Assembly: GCF_030253575.1 (NCBI RefSeq)
Contig: NC_080559.1
Span: 28,794,501-28,858,500 of the forward strand
Source: Rhododendron vialii
Taxonomy: Eukaryota; Streptophyta; Magnoliopsida; Ericales; Ericaceae
DNA length: 64,000 nt
Direction of reading: 5' to 3'
The notes beneath the pieces were generated by a model, which was not told the origin of the DNA, did no database searches, and saw nothing but the letters and a program-made list of their open reading frames with translations. The first letter of the stretch is position 1; each line of letters begins with the position of its first letter. Positions 24,133-37,116 of this stretch are shown here, piece by piece. The position numbers were made by a program, and so were the translations under genes.

Positions 24133-24989
24133 TTTCCCGGCGATCTCAGCTGGAGGAGAAGAGATGACAGTCAGTGCCGGCCTGGATAACAAGGTCACCT
24201 TGGGTGAGTGACTTGGGATTACATTTTTTTTTTTTTCGTTGCCCCATGACGGAGGGTTTCCCAAGTCCAAAGGTCCTGTGGGCTTACCTGGGGCCGGCTC
24301 TGACGACAGTTCGCCCGGAAATCGGAAAGACTCTCTACTTTTGAATGAAGGAAGAAAAGTGTGAATTCAGTCTACGTGTTGGCAGCCAATTTGGTTCTGG
24401 TTCTGTTCCCCATTGAGGCAGCCTCTGTCATTTGGTTGTCGTCGGGGAGAAATTGTATTTTTTAGTGCGGGGTGGGTACTACATGATGCCCACTTGGTGC
24501 ATTCAGACCGTCCAAATACTTTTGAACGGTCCGGATTTTAAAAAGGAATTTCTCCGAAAAAATTAAACTCTTCTTTGAAAAAAATTGTTTAAAATTCAGA
24601 CCGTCTAAAATACTTTTGGACTGCTTGAATGCATGAGCGGGCACCAGATAAAATATAACCACTTGGCACTGAAAAACTTATGGTCGTTGTTGGGAGTATA
24701 GTATTCACTATTCAGTGGTCCCAAAACTTTAGGGCTTGATTGAAACCTCGAAAAGGGAAAGGAAAGGATAAGAGAGGAAAGGAAGTGGGGAGGAAAATTG
24801 TTCGTTTTTATTGTTATTTTCCTTCTTTTTTTTCCTCCCAAAACAAACAAGAGAAAGCAAATTATGAAATTCGGAGAGAAATCATAACGTTGAGTTATCA
24901 TTCCTAGAGTTTCTTACCCTGGTCACTTCTCTACACAACTGGGGCAAACAAGTTGTGTACAGAAGTTGTTAGCATTCCTAGAGTTTCTT
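24133..24989. other. Upstream region of DUF819-2
   Basis: It contains the probable promoter and 5' UTR of DUF819-2 and a foldback-like segment at about 24490-24655, in which GCATTCAGACCGTCCAAA has an inverted partner. No gene is visible. Confidence 0.5.
24490..24655. mobile_element. Foldback MITE (GACGGTC type)
   Basis: The left part (GCCCACTTGGTGCATTCAGA...) and the right part (...TGAATGCATGAGCGGGC) are imperfect inverted copies around an AT-rich loop. It is similar in core words to the segment near 18735-18800. Confidence 0.55.
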
Positions 24990-25640
24990 TCATACCGTGG
25001 AAAGGAATGGCATAACGGTGCAACGACTACTTACTCTCTCATAATCGCTAGTATAACACAAGTTGCGAGAGGAAACAGACTTGAGGAACTCCGAGCAATA
25101 TTGCTCCCTGACTTCATTGTTAGGTTCGGAATATCTGTGAATTCTTCTAGTTTGGTTTGATTTGTTTTGTTGCTCGGAGCCTCTTTGCGGAGTTTGCTTT
25201 GCTGATGCGCGCTTTCTCTAGCTACCATAAATAACTCATGACAAGGATATATAAGAAGGTACTGGTTCTGACTTCTGAGGTTGTTATATATCCTTTTTCT
25301 TTTACATGGCCTCTTTCTCTCACACACGCGCACATCGACCCACACGCAAGGAAACTAAGAGTTATTGCACTCTTCGAAGCTGTCTCAATGCATGTTTTCT
25401 TATTATAGTGATTTCATGCTTTGATCTTTTATGATTAATGAAATTTTCTTCGCTGTAAAAAGAAAAAAGAAACTAAGACCGGTATTATTTTGCAATCATA
25501 TGTGCGGAGATTTTTTTCAACAGAGATTGTTTCCCTTGATTTTTTGCGAGTCTATGACTGGCGACATGTAGAGTAGCTAACTGGTTTGGTATTGCTAGTT
25601 CACAAATATTTTCATGCATAATTTGGATTGGTGAAATTTT
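24990..25640. repeat. Duplicated 3' flank of FRO, copy B (left part)
   Basis: Matches 4890-5500 and 43850-44350. Homology stops near 25640 and resumes near 27295, just before the last FRO-B exon. Confidence 0.75.
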
Positions 25641-27295
25641 AGGCTATAGTAGGAAAATAACTCATGAGATTGATGAGAGGCACGTTATTCACTATACAGT
25701 CATATTTCTCTCCTCTTTCCGTAGGTTCTTACGACTGAATACAATACTCCAATATACGACATTACGACTCATAGATCTCACGGTTTATCTCCATGTTGCA
25801 CGATCGGTGGAAGGTGGGGGTGTCAAAATGATATCTTTTCGTTCAAGACTAAATGTCACACCTCTTACTTAGATGAAAGAAATGTCTCTCTAAGAGCAAC
25901 TTTACCAGCTGAGGTTAAATAGATTTATAGCCATTTTAGCTCATCAAAGTAGGACAAATAACCCTACACCAGAGTAGCTAAACAAAGAGCAAAAATAAAT
26001 TTGTGAACAGTGCTTCGGCACTTTTGGCTTACAACTGTTCATCAAGTATGTGATATACAACATTATTTTCTCTCTCCATCCCTCTCTCCTCTCTCCATCC
26101 CTCTCTCTTTCTATTTCTTCTTTTTTTTTTTAAACTGTACTTTGTTGTATTATTTGGGAAAGAAAAAAGTATATTTTAATAAAGAATAGGTTAAATAAAT
26201 AGTACTGGTGTAGTGTTAAAAGGAATATGAGTATGTAAAATAAAAAATATACACTGTTCACAAAGTTTTTTACCTAATTATTGATAAACTTGCTCTAATG
26301 AAGTATTTTTCCACTCAAAGCTAAAAGTCACCTCCGTAAGCTCTGTTAGATAAAAGACATGTATCTCTGACAAAATCTATCATTTTGTGTTTGAAAACTA
26401 AACAAAAGTTCTAACAATGACTACAAGAGATCGACAAGCAGTTTTAAAATTGTTTACACCCTATTTTGGCAAATTTCTTAACCGTCGAGGAAGTTGTGCC
26501 GAGATAAGAACACATGGCAGTTTTTTACCAAATTCTAACCTGTTGAGGATATGACGGTCAATTAAAGACACGTGGCAAAAGTTGAAGAAAGGGAAAAAGA
26601 AGTCTGAATCAAGATAAAGGCAGTTGAGTCGAGAAGGTTGGAAAAGAAGACATCTAGACAAATAACTATCTTATCCAGTCATTTACTTCTTGCACTTAGG
26701 GTTAGGTCTGTAGTTTAAGTTCTGTCGATTGTACACTATTGGTGAATAATAGAGTTCTTTGTTATGTACACTATTTGGTGAATAATAGAGTTCTTTGTTA
26801 TGGGAAAGCCTACACTACACATCCTTTATTTGAGTTTGTATTATATGTACCTTCAAAATTTTATGAATTATAGAGAAAATGTTACGGTATTGCTAGAAAG
26901 TTACGAATCGTATAAAGGTTACGAGATACACTAAAATATTATGAATCATAATGAAAATGTTACGAATTGTATCGCTGAAAGGTTATGCATTCTCGAACAA
27001 AAGTTACGAAACACACTAAAATGTTATGAATGAACTATAAAATAGATGCACATAGTACACCTTTTTAAGGGGTGTGTATTGTAGTCTTTCCCCTTTGGTT
27101 ATTCTTCACCCTTAGATTTGTTTCCAGAAAAGTCGTGAAATATGGCAAGAAACCAAAACTCCACTCGCTAACACCCACGTTCCAGTACTTCAAAGTCCGA
27201 CAAGAAACCAAACTCCACTCACTAACACCCACATTCCACCCACATTCCAGTACTTCAAAATCAAAGTCTTTCGACACTCGACCGAGTAAAATTTA
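25640..27295. other. About 1.65 kb inserted in the FRO-B 3' flank
   Basis: This stretch is absent from the matching flanks of FRO-A and FRO-C. It is AT-rich, with short repeated pieces such as TTGTACACTATTTGGTGAATAATAGAG (two partial copies near 26730 and 26765), a two-copy repeat near 27145-27240 and ACGAA-type words near 26880-27020. No coding frame, LTR or clear terminal repeats were recognised. Confidence 0.5.
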
Positions 27296-27386
27296 GGGTA
27301 AACAGAAACCCAACGTTCTTTTTAGCTTTTGGAGCATCTGGAGAGTGGAGAAGGACTCATCGGGAAATCTTGCCCCCCACCCCGCA

Positions 27387-30300
27387 TCAAAAGCTGAAGC
27401 TCATTGATTCGAAATGTAGGTTATCTGCCTCACTGGATGAGCAAATTGCTGCAACTTGTTGCCTCATCATCGTTGGGCCGCTAACAAGAACCCCCATGCT
27501 AGATCCTTCACGCACTCGTAGATATTCTGCATTTGGGAAATAAAAAAAATGACCTCCTTCAGCTACCCAATAGTCAGATAGTTGGCGATGAGATAAATAG
27601 TAATTCTATTGCCTATTCAAATAAGGAAAACTGGAATGAATGACGAGTGTATCTTACTCTTGAAATCAGGCCTTTCACCATAATGCACCGTTGTATTTTG
27701 AAAAAGGGACTGATGAGGAAAACTTTCCAAATCTCTCTTCGAATTGTAGAGCCATTGACCTGGTCTCGGTATTCCCTTTGGCTTTGGCCTATCCAAGCTG
27801 TGAATCTGCGTCATTTTCTTGGCATTCTGTTTTTCGTGCCAAATAAAAGCTGCTGTTGCGGTCATAGCTATGGAGAGACATATGAAAAACATGCTTAGAG
27901 CATTTTTTTCCGTGTATGAAAATCTCGTGCTAGTGTTGTTATCAACCGGGTAAACGTAGTATCTTGCAAGAATGCCAAAGAACAGAAGGAATGTGAAAAA
28001 TGAGGATGAAATTATAGCTCCATGCCAAAGCCAGGTGTTTGAGCCTAAACTTGCAGAAACTGGTGCATCCGTGGCACTGGGCAAGAACCATACGGTTTGG
28101 CAGAGCTTTTGGTCATCTGGAATGGGTTCTTTCTCTCTTGTTACATATGCCTCAATCCGCAAGGGCAATTGAGTAATGTCGTAGTTGGCGGAGACTGGGA
28201 GGAGGAGATCTAGCATGGTGAGATCCACAGATTTCTTGAAAGTCGTAATTAGGAGAACCTGTTTTGTCTTGCAACTTCTTCTGCTTGCGTAAAAGAGGAG
28301 CTCGCGAATAATGGAGAAAAAAGGAGTGATGCCACTTCCTCCGCTTATCATCACTAGTGTGTCATGCCTGCATGGCATATTACTTCCTCAATTATAGGTA
28401 TATATGACATGCATCTAACCAGGTATTGAAGCTTGCATGGTAAAATAGGAAGTGACTAATACTTTAGCCTAATTTACATTGTTGATAGGTCAAATTGGTG
28501 AAATGTATGTTTTTAAAACTTACTGTAGAAGTTAGAAAATAGGTTTGAATCTCGGTGTTTGTCCCTCCAAGTTGGAACTCTAGTTATTGCGTAATTTTGT
28601 CTGTTAGATTCTGCTATTGAAAATCTTCTCAAAATCTTTAGTGCTGTGCTTGAATCTAGTCTTTTTTTTTGGTAAGTATTGAATCTAGTCCTATTTTTCT
28701 CATTTTTTTTCCCGTATCTATTTCTTTCCCTCTATAAATCTGTCAAGAAGTTCATAATCCATATACAGCCTTACATCCAAACTTTGGGAATCCTTCATTG
28801 TATTTTCTCACAACTTACCTGAAGAAATGAATTGATGCAGGTCCGTAAGGTCCTTCAACAGAGACCTCAAGGCGCTCCAATGGGATAGGCTGAGAAAGTT
28901 TTTGGTACAGTGACTCAGTCCAGCTTCCTTCACACTTTATGAGGACACTTAACCTGTCAGGATCGGTATTGTTGTTGGAGGTGACGGTAAAAGGATGCCA
29001 TTGAAGCTTGGAGATTCCCGGCAGGTTAATGAACATGATACTTGTTGGATTATATCTCAACCCTGACACCAGAATGGATAGAATAAGACCATTAATCACG
29101 CCAGGAAGTTACCATCTCAAAAATTCCACTTTTCATGTTCCTAATTCACTTCCTCCGTTCCCTTTTGTTTGCTCATTCTCTATTCTGGACATTTGAAAAA
29201 ATCCACTGCATATTGTAATTTCTTTGTCTTAAGAAGATTTTAAAAAGCTTAAAATCTACACGAGCCCGCTAAAACATAAATACATTTTGTTTGTTGAGCC
29301 TGCTAATAGGCGCGTTGATTTCTGGAGTGTATCTTTTATCCTGGAAGTTGAATTGGATCCTTTGAAACAGGCTTATTTCATAATCCTATAACAATTTTGA
29401 ACTATGAATTTACCTAGGCATTTAGAGAAGTTGAGCTCCACGGCTTTACAAGGCAAAATACGGGCAGAAACTAAGCGGACCTTCCGCTGGGATTGCAAGA
29501 AGCGTAAATACCGATCAACCAAGAAGAGGTAGAAACCAGGAAGCGTGATGCAGAAGTAGGAGAAGCCCACATGAAAAACGTAGAAGACCATGAGGGGAAT
29601 ATAGAGATAGTGAGTGTAGAAGAAGACCTCAAAAAACTTGCGCCTGATGCGGGGGAAGGTTGTGGCCCACATGGCTAATCCAACGACCATAGCTATTTCT
29701 CCTGCCAGATTAGAGATCCCAGTTTCCCCCCATTCGAGCATCTGCATACCACAAAATTTGTGTGAATCCTTTGTTTTCTATTCGTTTAGAGATTTTTTGG
29801 AAAATTTTCATAACTGTACTTTCGGATGACAAGTTTCCCTGTGTTTTGGAAAATTTGTCAGCCTATCAATTCCAGCAGCATGGTAGAATTTCTCTGCATT
29901 CTTTCGTTTTGTTTTGGTTCCGTTTCTGTTTCCAAGGAAACGGAACCAACGAGCTCAGTGTTTCTTGAAAGGCAGGTTGTTTCAGATTCTTTTTCTTTTG
30001 ATAAACAGTTTTGGTAACTATTTGCCGAACAATATATTTTTCTGTCTTTCAAAAGTAATCAGAAGCCAAAGCGAATATTTGCTCAGATGGAGAAGTGGTG
30101 TACCTGGGAAATTTGGTTCGTACTTGCCCAGAAGATGATAAAATATAAGCTGTGTGCTGAGAAGAGAGCCAGAGTAATATGCCCGAGCCAAATGTGGTAC
30201 TTGATGCTCGACTCCGACGTAAGGCCAAGCAGCCGCAAGAGCGAAGAACTTCTGGTCACCGGAAAGAAGACAAAAGCCAGACAAGCATTTCCTGCATGGC

Positions 30301-33300
30301 CTAGCGTTAGCCCTGCAATCTCCATTTTTGCTTTCCATCTGTCAAAAAATCATCAAGATTTCCCAATTGGGGTCCACTTCAATTTGCTCTTCAATCAAAT
30401 ACGAGGTACTACCGAAGTAAGTAAAAAAAAAGAAGAAGGCGGCATAACCCAGGGAAGACTCTCCCATAGGCTACACCTTTGGAGAGTCTCCCTTGGTTGT
30501 GCTGCGCGCAGTAGCCCCACACACCACACAGGGGTTAAGTTCAGAGTATGCAGTTGCCAGGGATCAAACCTATGCGCAAAGCCTTGGTATGTTTAAACCG
30601 AAACTTGCGGCCCGATCCTTGACCAACTGCACTACACCCATCGACAGATCGGTACAGAAACGGACCACAGAAACTGCATAGGTACACATGACATGAGTCG
30701 TATGCATTTTTTGTGGCCGGTTTTGTAGCCGATCGCTTTGGCAGTAGAATAACTCTGTATCAAGAGAGTAAAGGATAGTCGATTCAAATCAAGGAGGTGT
30801 TCTTACAGGTTGGCTCCCATCGGGAAATCGGGTTGTCTGGTGACGTCTCCGAAGAACATGTGTACATAGGCAGAGAATGACCAGCAAAGGAGAAGTATGA
30901 ATGCAGACAGAAAGAACAGTTCTGTCCTAGAAACAATCCCCAGTGGTCCCTTCACGAAGATTGGCCTTTTCCATTTTGCTAAATAAGAATTCTTGGCAAA
31001 GCTATTATGAACAAGAAAAGGAACTTCAGTGTAATGGGTAAGCAATACCATCCTTCAAGCCCAAAAAATAAAAAGACCCTTCAGGGGTGTTGTAGTTGCG
31101 GAAGTGTGCGCTCTACAGTGGTGTAGTATGGGATTGGGAGATGTTACCAAGCATTCAACAGTGGTGCCGAGCGGCTGATCTGGCCGTTTATCTCGGTATG
31201 GACGGCTCAAATCAAATCCGAGCGCAAAAAAATATGAATTGTCTGTTGCACGGATTAAGATTCGAGCTGTTGATTGCCTATATGAACGGCTGGATTGGCC
31301 GCTCGGCACCACTGCCAAGCTCCCTATAGCACTACCATGGGGTTTTGTCCTAATTTAAGATTATTTTCAGATATCAACAAGGCTATTTGTTCAGGCAATT
31401 GAAATTAAAAACTAGTAATTCGCCCAAATAAATGTTACTTCTAACTACATAGTATTATATACTAGCATCAAGCCCGTGCAGCCGTGCCGTGCTATGCACG
31501 GAAATCGCTACACGTGAGATAAAAATAAAATATTTACCTATAGAATACGTTTTTATTTTTAGAGACACATATTATGACACACAAAAAATTGGAGCCCCAA
31601 CATATAATCGGAGCCGTTCAATTTGTTTAAAACATATTTTTAAGAGCTTTTGTAAAAATCAAATTAACTCATTCTGATATCGATAAGGGTTTGATCTATT
31701 CATTTAGTTTTTATTTTCTCAAATTTAGAAAAAAACATCCATCAAACCCTTGCTGATATCCAAATGAGTAGATTTTCTTAGGGAACTCTGAAACATATTT
31801 TAAACAAATTGAATGGTTTTGATCATTTGCGTGAGACTCTAAAATGGGTTTCACACAAGAAGTGTCAAAATATGTGTCCCCATTATATACACATGTACCT
31901 ACTTTTCATATAGGAATATTTAGATCTTTCTGGTCGCATGGTTGATTTTAAGTATTATTGATTGGGCAGCACTCTCCAAATTACTAACTGGACTCTAAAA
32001 GGAAGTGCCAAAATTAACTCCATATAGAAATTGATTTTGCACATCTCTTTTAAAGTGCGATGAATAATTTGGAGGGTGCAAAAATCAATTCTATTACTTA
32101 TTGGGTTTGATTGATTTGAAGCAACATTTTTCTTCAACCAATTTAAAAAGAAAATATAAAAACCTACGAAGAGGCCTTTTTTTGTCTTTAAAAGAATCCA
32201 TTTTTTGGAAACCCACTACGAGTACTGACGAGGAGAGCATTGATAAGGGACCGACGGTGTGTATGGCCCACTTTAGGATCCCATAGATAATCCAAATCGT
32301 TTATTAATTTTAAAATAATTTATTGAGTAACTCTTCAAAAAAATCAGCTCAAATGGATATGTGTAAGTGGTTGATTCAATTTCTAAGTTTCGATTCAAAA
32401 TTTAGGATCTTGAATTCTGAATCGAAACTTAGAAATTGAATCAACCACGTACATATATTCAATTGAGCTGATTTTTTGCAAGGCAACTAAAGAAATTATT
32501 TTAAATTAATAAACGGTTTTGAATTATCCGTGCGAGACCCAAAAACAGGCCCCACATGCCGTTGCTACCCCATCAATACTCTCCTCATCGGTACCACTAG
32601 CGTTTTCGCAATATTTTACTTGAAAGATGCTGACAATTTTTTGCCAACTTTTAGTATTATCAAAATTGCGGGCGATCGCAAACCATTGGGGTTTGTTTAG
32701 TTGGTCAGGACTCTTGCATCTCGTTAAGAGGTCAGGAGTTCGAATCTCTCCACCTGCGTACAAGTTTTCTTCACTCATAAGAGTTTTCCCTTAAATTTTT
32801 GTTTTGTTCTCTATGATGAGCTTATTTCTTAGACTCTTGTATTGGTATGTTTTCTATCAATTGAAAAAAGAAAAAAATTCATAACGAAAGTGAGTAGTAC
32901 TGAGATTAGTTATACCCTGTTTGGCTAATCTAGATGGGCCGGACGAGGTAATATACTAATATAAGGGACCACGCGACAAATACCGTACATGTGGGTCCCC
33001 ATGTGCCCCTAATAGACCAAGAAATCAATCTTGCGGCTTCTAAACGATACGTTTGAGATTCGAGTCTATGGAGAGATCAGTAACAGCTGCACACCCAACA
33101 CTCAAGGTTTTTAACTTTTTTTTGTTGTTGGAATTTACTACTGAGGTATTAAAATTTTATATTAGAATCTTTTTTGACGTTGTGCTCAATACGTTAATTA
33201 TGAGCACCAATCGTCCAACTTAATTTATTATAATTGCACATCTAATAAATTTGCTCAAACAAAGTCCACGCTCGTAACGATAAAATCTAAATGATGAAAG

Positions 33301-34862
33301 AGAAAGGAATGATCTATTGGCATAATATATACATTGCCTACAGTATAAATGGATTGACTTAGTATAACATTAACTACTTATAATATTTTCTTTGTTTAAT
33401 TTATGAAATTATGGTCAAATCTCTCTAAAGAGAGTTGAACTATGTTGTAAATCTATCTATTTTTTTTTTTTTAATGGTTGATCCTCAAGATTTTCTAAGC
33501 GAATCTTTATTGACTTGAACAATTAATTTTTATTTGGATTGAGGAGTACAACAAATTAATATTCTTGCCATATAATTCTGATAATCGTGACAAAACAAGA
33601 AGAACATTTCTAAAAAAAGGTGTATGCCAACATATTCGCCTCAATTTCCCTCGTAAGGAATCAAGGACAACTCACGCGAACAGTTTGATACTGCACGTCT
33701 CAAAATATGATCAAACTCATGAGGACAACTGAAATCTTAATTATGTGCATGTTTTTGTAGTTTTCGATCGCACTATACATACTGTCGTATGAGATCTTGT
33801 ATATGAATTATTGGTTAAGAAAGCAATAGTAAAAAAAAGTACTTTTTGAGCCGCCACTGAGAGAGATGTCATGCTTGTTAACCCATTAACTCCCCACTGA
33901 TGCACATAAATGTTGACCAAAAAATTTGTGCTTGGTAACTTGTTTAGCTTTTCGCCGGATTATGTATTTGTATTGACAAAAAAATCGGAAAAATATAAAA
34001 ACTATGAACCGACAAAGATTTAGAAAAATAAACAAAAAAACGTTTCTGTTAATTTAGGGCAAAACCAAACCTCACAAAATCATTACTTTCAGGACAATCG
34101 CATACGGTCAAATGGATAATTTTTCACCTCACTACGGATCCCATATTACCCGCTATAAATTGAAAATTCGATCATAACCCCAAGTACTACGGAAATACCA
34201 TTAAATTTGCGCATATATATACTTAGAATTCGACGTAAAATACCTCCCATTGTTGTGACCAACGTCTGTCTTTCCTACATCGAGGTACAAAAATCCCAGA
34301 ACACTAATTGCTAGGAGGGGGAATGAGTAAAGAATAAAGTTTGCACCTGCACAGTTGAAGAAGAGAAACAATAACTACCAGATAGAAAAAAGAAAAAGTG
34401 AATCCTCTTCGGTATAGCTGTCCCGGACCAACATGAAGTTGTCTCATAAGTGTGAATTCCACAAAAATATATTCCCGAGAAGATACTACTCTTGAATTGT
34501 TGTATCATCAAAATAATGTTGGACGTACTGGTCGGAATAGTTACCGGAGAGGAGCCATAGTTAAAATGAAAACAAACAAATGAAGAAATCTAACCTTGTT
34601 CTCCCTTAGCATAAATATCAGGCAAATAGAGTAGCCCATATGTGTTAACGGGCATTATTATCCAAATCATCATGTACCCAAGAAAAAGCACCATTATCAA
34701 TAGCATTAGGGCTACTCGTATTATCTCCATCCCTTCATTACGAAATTCTCTTTTTTCCGGTGCTGAATAATCCATCCCTAATTTTTCCGTTTTGATGATC
34801 AGCGAATCCATCTCCACGTCGGTCCATTCGTTATGAGTTTTTCTTTTTTCCACCGAATCCAT
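27387..34862 (-). CDS. FRO: FRO-B: ferric-chelate reductase (FRO family)
   Basis: Eight exons on the minus strand: 34595-34862, 34244-34346, 30807-31001, 30104-30338, 29414-29741, 28819-29062, 27658-28367 and 27387-27526; the spliced frame gives 740 aa. It moves electrons from cytosolic NADPH through FAD and two hemes to Fe(III) (in some relatives Cu(II)) outside the membrane. The four heme histidines are in place: HIWLGH and FSAHS (H237, H251; 13 residues between) and THYLY and FHVG (H311, H324; 12 between). The FAD motif HPFTVTS, GPYGPAS and the NADPH-loop SGGSGITPF are present. Usual FRO length is about 700-750 aa. The start MDSVEK was chosen by match to FRO-C; an ATG 15 bases upstream is also in frame. 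The C-terminus ends SFSF rather than the usual SFSW, and GPKKMR reads GPTMMR. Intron 2 is 3.2 kb. Confidence 0.92.
30425..30640 (-). mobile_element. Candidate tRNA-derived SINE in FRO-B intron 3
   Basis: On the minus strand the segment shows a polymerase III A-box-like TAGTGCAGTTGGTCAAGG and a B-box-like GGTTTGATCCC, and ends in a T-rich tail. The intron 30339-30806 is otherwise unremarkable. Target duplications were not clear. Confidence 0.5.
31080..31335. mobile_element. Foldback MITE, GTGCCGAGCGGC family, copy 1
   Basis: GTGGTGCCGAGCGGC near 31161 has an inverted partner GCCGCTCGGCACCAC near 31298. The outer GGGGTGTTGTAGT resembles the ends of the elements at 42335 and 42690. It lies in FRO-B intron 2. 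Confidence 0.6.
31558..31883. mobile_element. Foldback MITE in FRO-B intron 2
   Basis: GAGACACATATTATGACAC on the left is mirrored by GTGTCAAAATATGTGTC on the right. Inner blocks such as AACATATTTT...CAAATTGAA are also inverted. No open frame of note. Confidence 0.65.
32222..32596. mobile_element. Long-armed foldback MITE in FRO-B intron 2
   Basis: The two arms are about 185 bases each. The outer GACGAGGAGAGCATTGAT pairs with ATCAATACTCTCCTCATC, and the inner GGTTGATTCAATTTCTAAGT with its inverse. The loop lies near 32405. Confidence 0.75.
32670..32880 (+). mobile_element. Possible tRNA-derived SINE in FRO-B intron 2
   Basis: TTTAGTTGGTCAGGA (A-box-like) and GGAGTTCGAATCTC (B-box-like) are spaced as in a tRNA head, followed by an AT-rich body and an A-rich tail near 32864-32880. 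The flanking acceptor stem does not pair well, so a working tRNA is unlikely. Confidence 0.35.
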
Positions 34863-34924
34863 CCCTCTCTCTCTCAATCTCTCTCCCCCTCTGTGTGTGA
34901 CGGAGAAGGCCAGGCCTCGTAGAG

Positions 34925-34932
34925 TTTATATA
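34925..34932 (-). promoter_or_regulatory. TATA box of FRO-B
   Basis: TATATAAA on the minus strand lies 63 bases before the ATG at 34862, a normal spacing for a plant promoter with a short 5' UTR. Confidence 0.6.
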
Positions 34933-37116
34933 GGAAGAATCAAATTTACATATGATATTATATAGTAACACACAGCTACTTCTCGTAGAAAAAATCTTTG
35001 ATCGTGAGCGTCATGTATCTAAGACTTGTGAATTTTTTGGAATTTTTAAGGGTGGCATCCAGTTTAATTAATGTCGACTATGATGTAAGTAATACTTAAA
35101 ATCTATTCCGAACATTAGTTATCTTATGTAAAAAAATGGTTAGCCACATAATTTTTTGCGAACCTTTCAGCCTTCACCAAAAAAAAAAAAAAAAAAGATT
35201 TATGTATTAATGGGGCAACCCTTAAGTAGAAGGGTTGAATACCCTCTCATAGGTAAAAATGTCTCAATCTTTTTAGCTTCGTTTGTGGAAAAGATTGTGA
35301 TGAAGCAGATATATATAGGCTATGTTTGCTAGCACTTATAATATAACTTATTTAGCTTATATGCTTAAAAAAAAGCTAATAAAAAGATGTTATGCTACTA
35401 ATTATGAATAATCACTTATTTGACTTTTATAGCTTGTTCTAAGTTGTTACAATACATAAATGGACAAAAGAATATTTAAAGTGAATAAGGACAATCTAGA
35501 TATTTTGTTTATAAAAAGCTAGTATTTGACTGGCTTAATATTCAAGAAAACATTTTAAACTTTTCTTCAACTTATTAAAAGTTATAACAAACACATGAAT
35601 TTATAACTTCTTTTAATTTGATTAAGCGAATAATCTAAAAAGCTATAAACGGGGCCATAAAACAATTTTATTCCATCCTAAATAATCTAAGTTGTTAGAT
35701 CGGCCATTTATTTTTAAGTACAAAAAATGAGGTATGCAATTGAGATGAAAAAAGAAAAAGAAAAACTATGATCAACCTAAGAAGCTCATAATCTCTTTAC
35801 ACTTTTTTTTTTTTTGGTACGTCGGAAATTCAATTAACTAAAAAAGTAAGGTCCACAGCAGAGTCGTAACAAAGATAAATGATAGAATAGACCGAGGTAA
35901 GGCCAAAGAGCACTAATCTAAAATAGTTTAGTACTGTATCTGCGTTATTAGAGCTTACAGTAAATTAATTAATTACTTGTTCCTCCTTCCCTTTTAGAAA
36001 ACTGAACTCTGTTTTGGACTTATACCAAATACAGTACTAAACTATTTTTCTTCCAAGAAAATCTGAGACTAAATTTGTACGAGAAAATTAAACTTTTTTA
36101 AGCGATATCTTTTATTGAACTGAAATTCTCTATATACGTAGAAAAATCAACAGAAAGTGTAAGAAACAAAGGTAATGGAAGTAGTAATTGACTAATGCTA
36201 ATTAGCATGATTCTTACGACTTATCGGAAGACAACTGGTGGGCAAAAGTGGTAATTAATCAAGCCTGGAGGGGAGCACAGGAAAATCTTAAAACCATGGA
36301 TATGGTGTTTTTGTACCATCAGTAGTGACCGATCACTAGAATAGGAAAACCCCAATTGTTATCCCTAATTTACAAATTAGTTGTCTGAATAGAACAAAAG
36401 TTTGAATAATCCAACTTGGGGTAGTTATAATACCAAAATTGTTTTTATTAGTGCCAAAAACTTCAGCTCATAAATGTTTTGTACACTGCATATGGTACAA
36501 AGCCCCTTTTGTGCAACACGAGCGAGGGATTTGGGTTTTTTTTTTTTTTGGAGGGGGGGGGGAGGGGCGTGGATGGGTGTGGTGGTGGTGGGTGTGTGTG
36601 TGTTTGGTGGGCACGAGACAGGGGGATTGGTGATAAGAATTGGGTCCCCCCCGATCCAAATGCAAGTGTAATCTATTGTATTTTATTAAGAGTTTTTAAA
36701 AAATAAGTACTTATTTGTAATTTTCAATTTATGGACTTCTTGAAATATTTTTTTGTACAATATGAATTTTATTTGATAGATTTCGATGTGATCTTTTAAA
36801 AAATTAGTTTCGTACATACATTATTTTTAAGTTTAAAAATTGCAAATAAGTATTTATTTTTTAAAATTAACCCATAGCGGAATAGGGCCTAGCCTGTGAT
36901 TTGCAAAAAGTCTACCCCACCGCTCTGTTTCATCGCTCCCCCACCTTAGTGCTCTATCTTACTCTTCGTTTCGACAATCAATGGTCCGAATTTTAAAAAG
37001 CTCTTTCAGGGAAGACTTTTTTCAAAACCCGGATCGTTTTGGACGGCAAGATTGAGAGCGGAGGGAGAAAGGTGAATGAGAGCGATGGGAGGTATACTTT
37101 TTGTGTGATTTGTTGC
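34933..37116. other. Intergenic region upstream of FRO-B
   Basis: AT-rich with no supported gene. A segment at about 35330-35660 has inverted ends (TGTTTGCTAGCACTTATAA / TTATAACAAACACATG-like) and may be a MITE. A G-rich, GT-rich purine stretch lies at 36540-36612. The segment 36690-36880 carries inverted AAGTACTTATTTG words, another foldback element. Confidence 0.5.

Noticed and set aside
32690-32760. A working tRNA gene
   Set aside because: Box-like words are present but the acceptor arms do not pair and the anticodon arm is poor. A SINE head is more likely.
34863-34877. Upstream in-frame ATG for FRO-B
   Set aside because: It would add five residues (MRERG) encoded by a GA-rich leader. 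FRO-C starts at the position matching MDSVEK.
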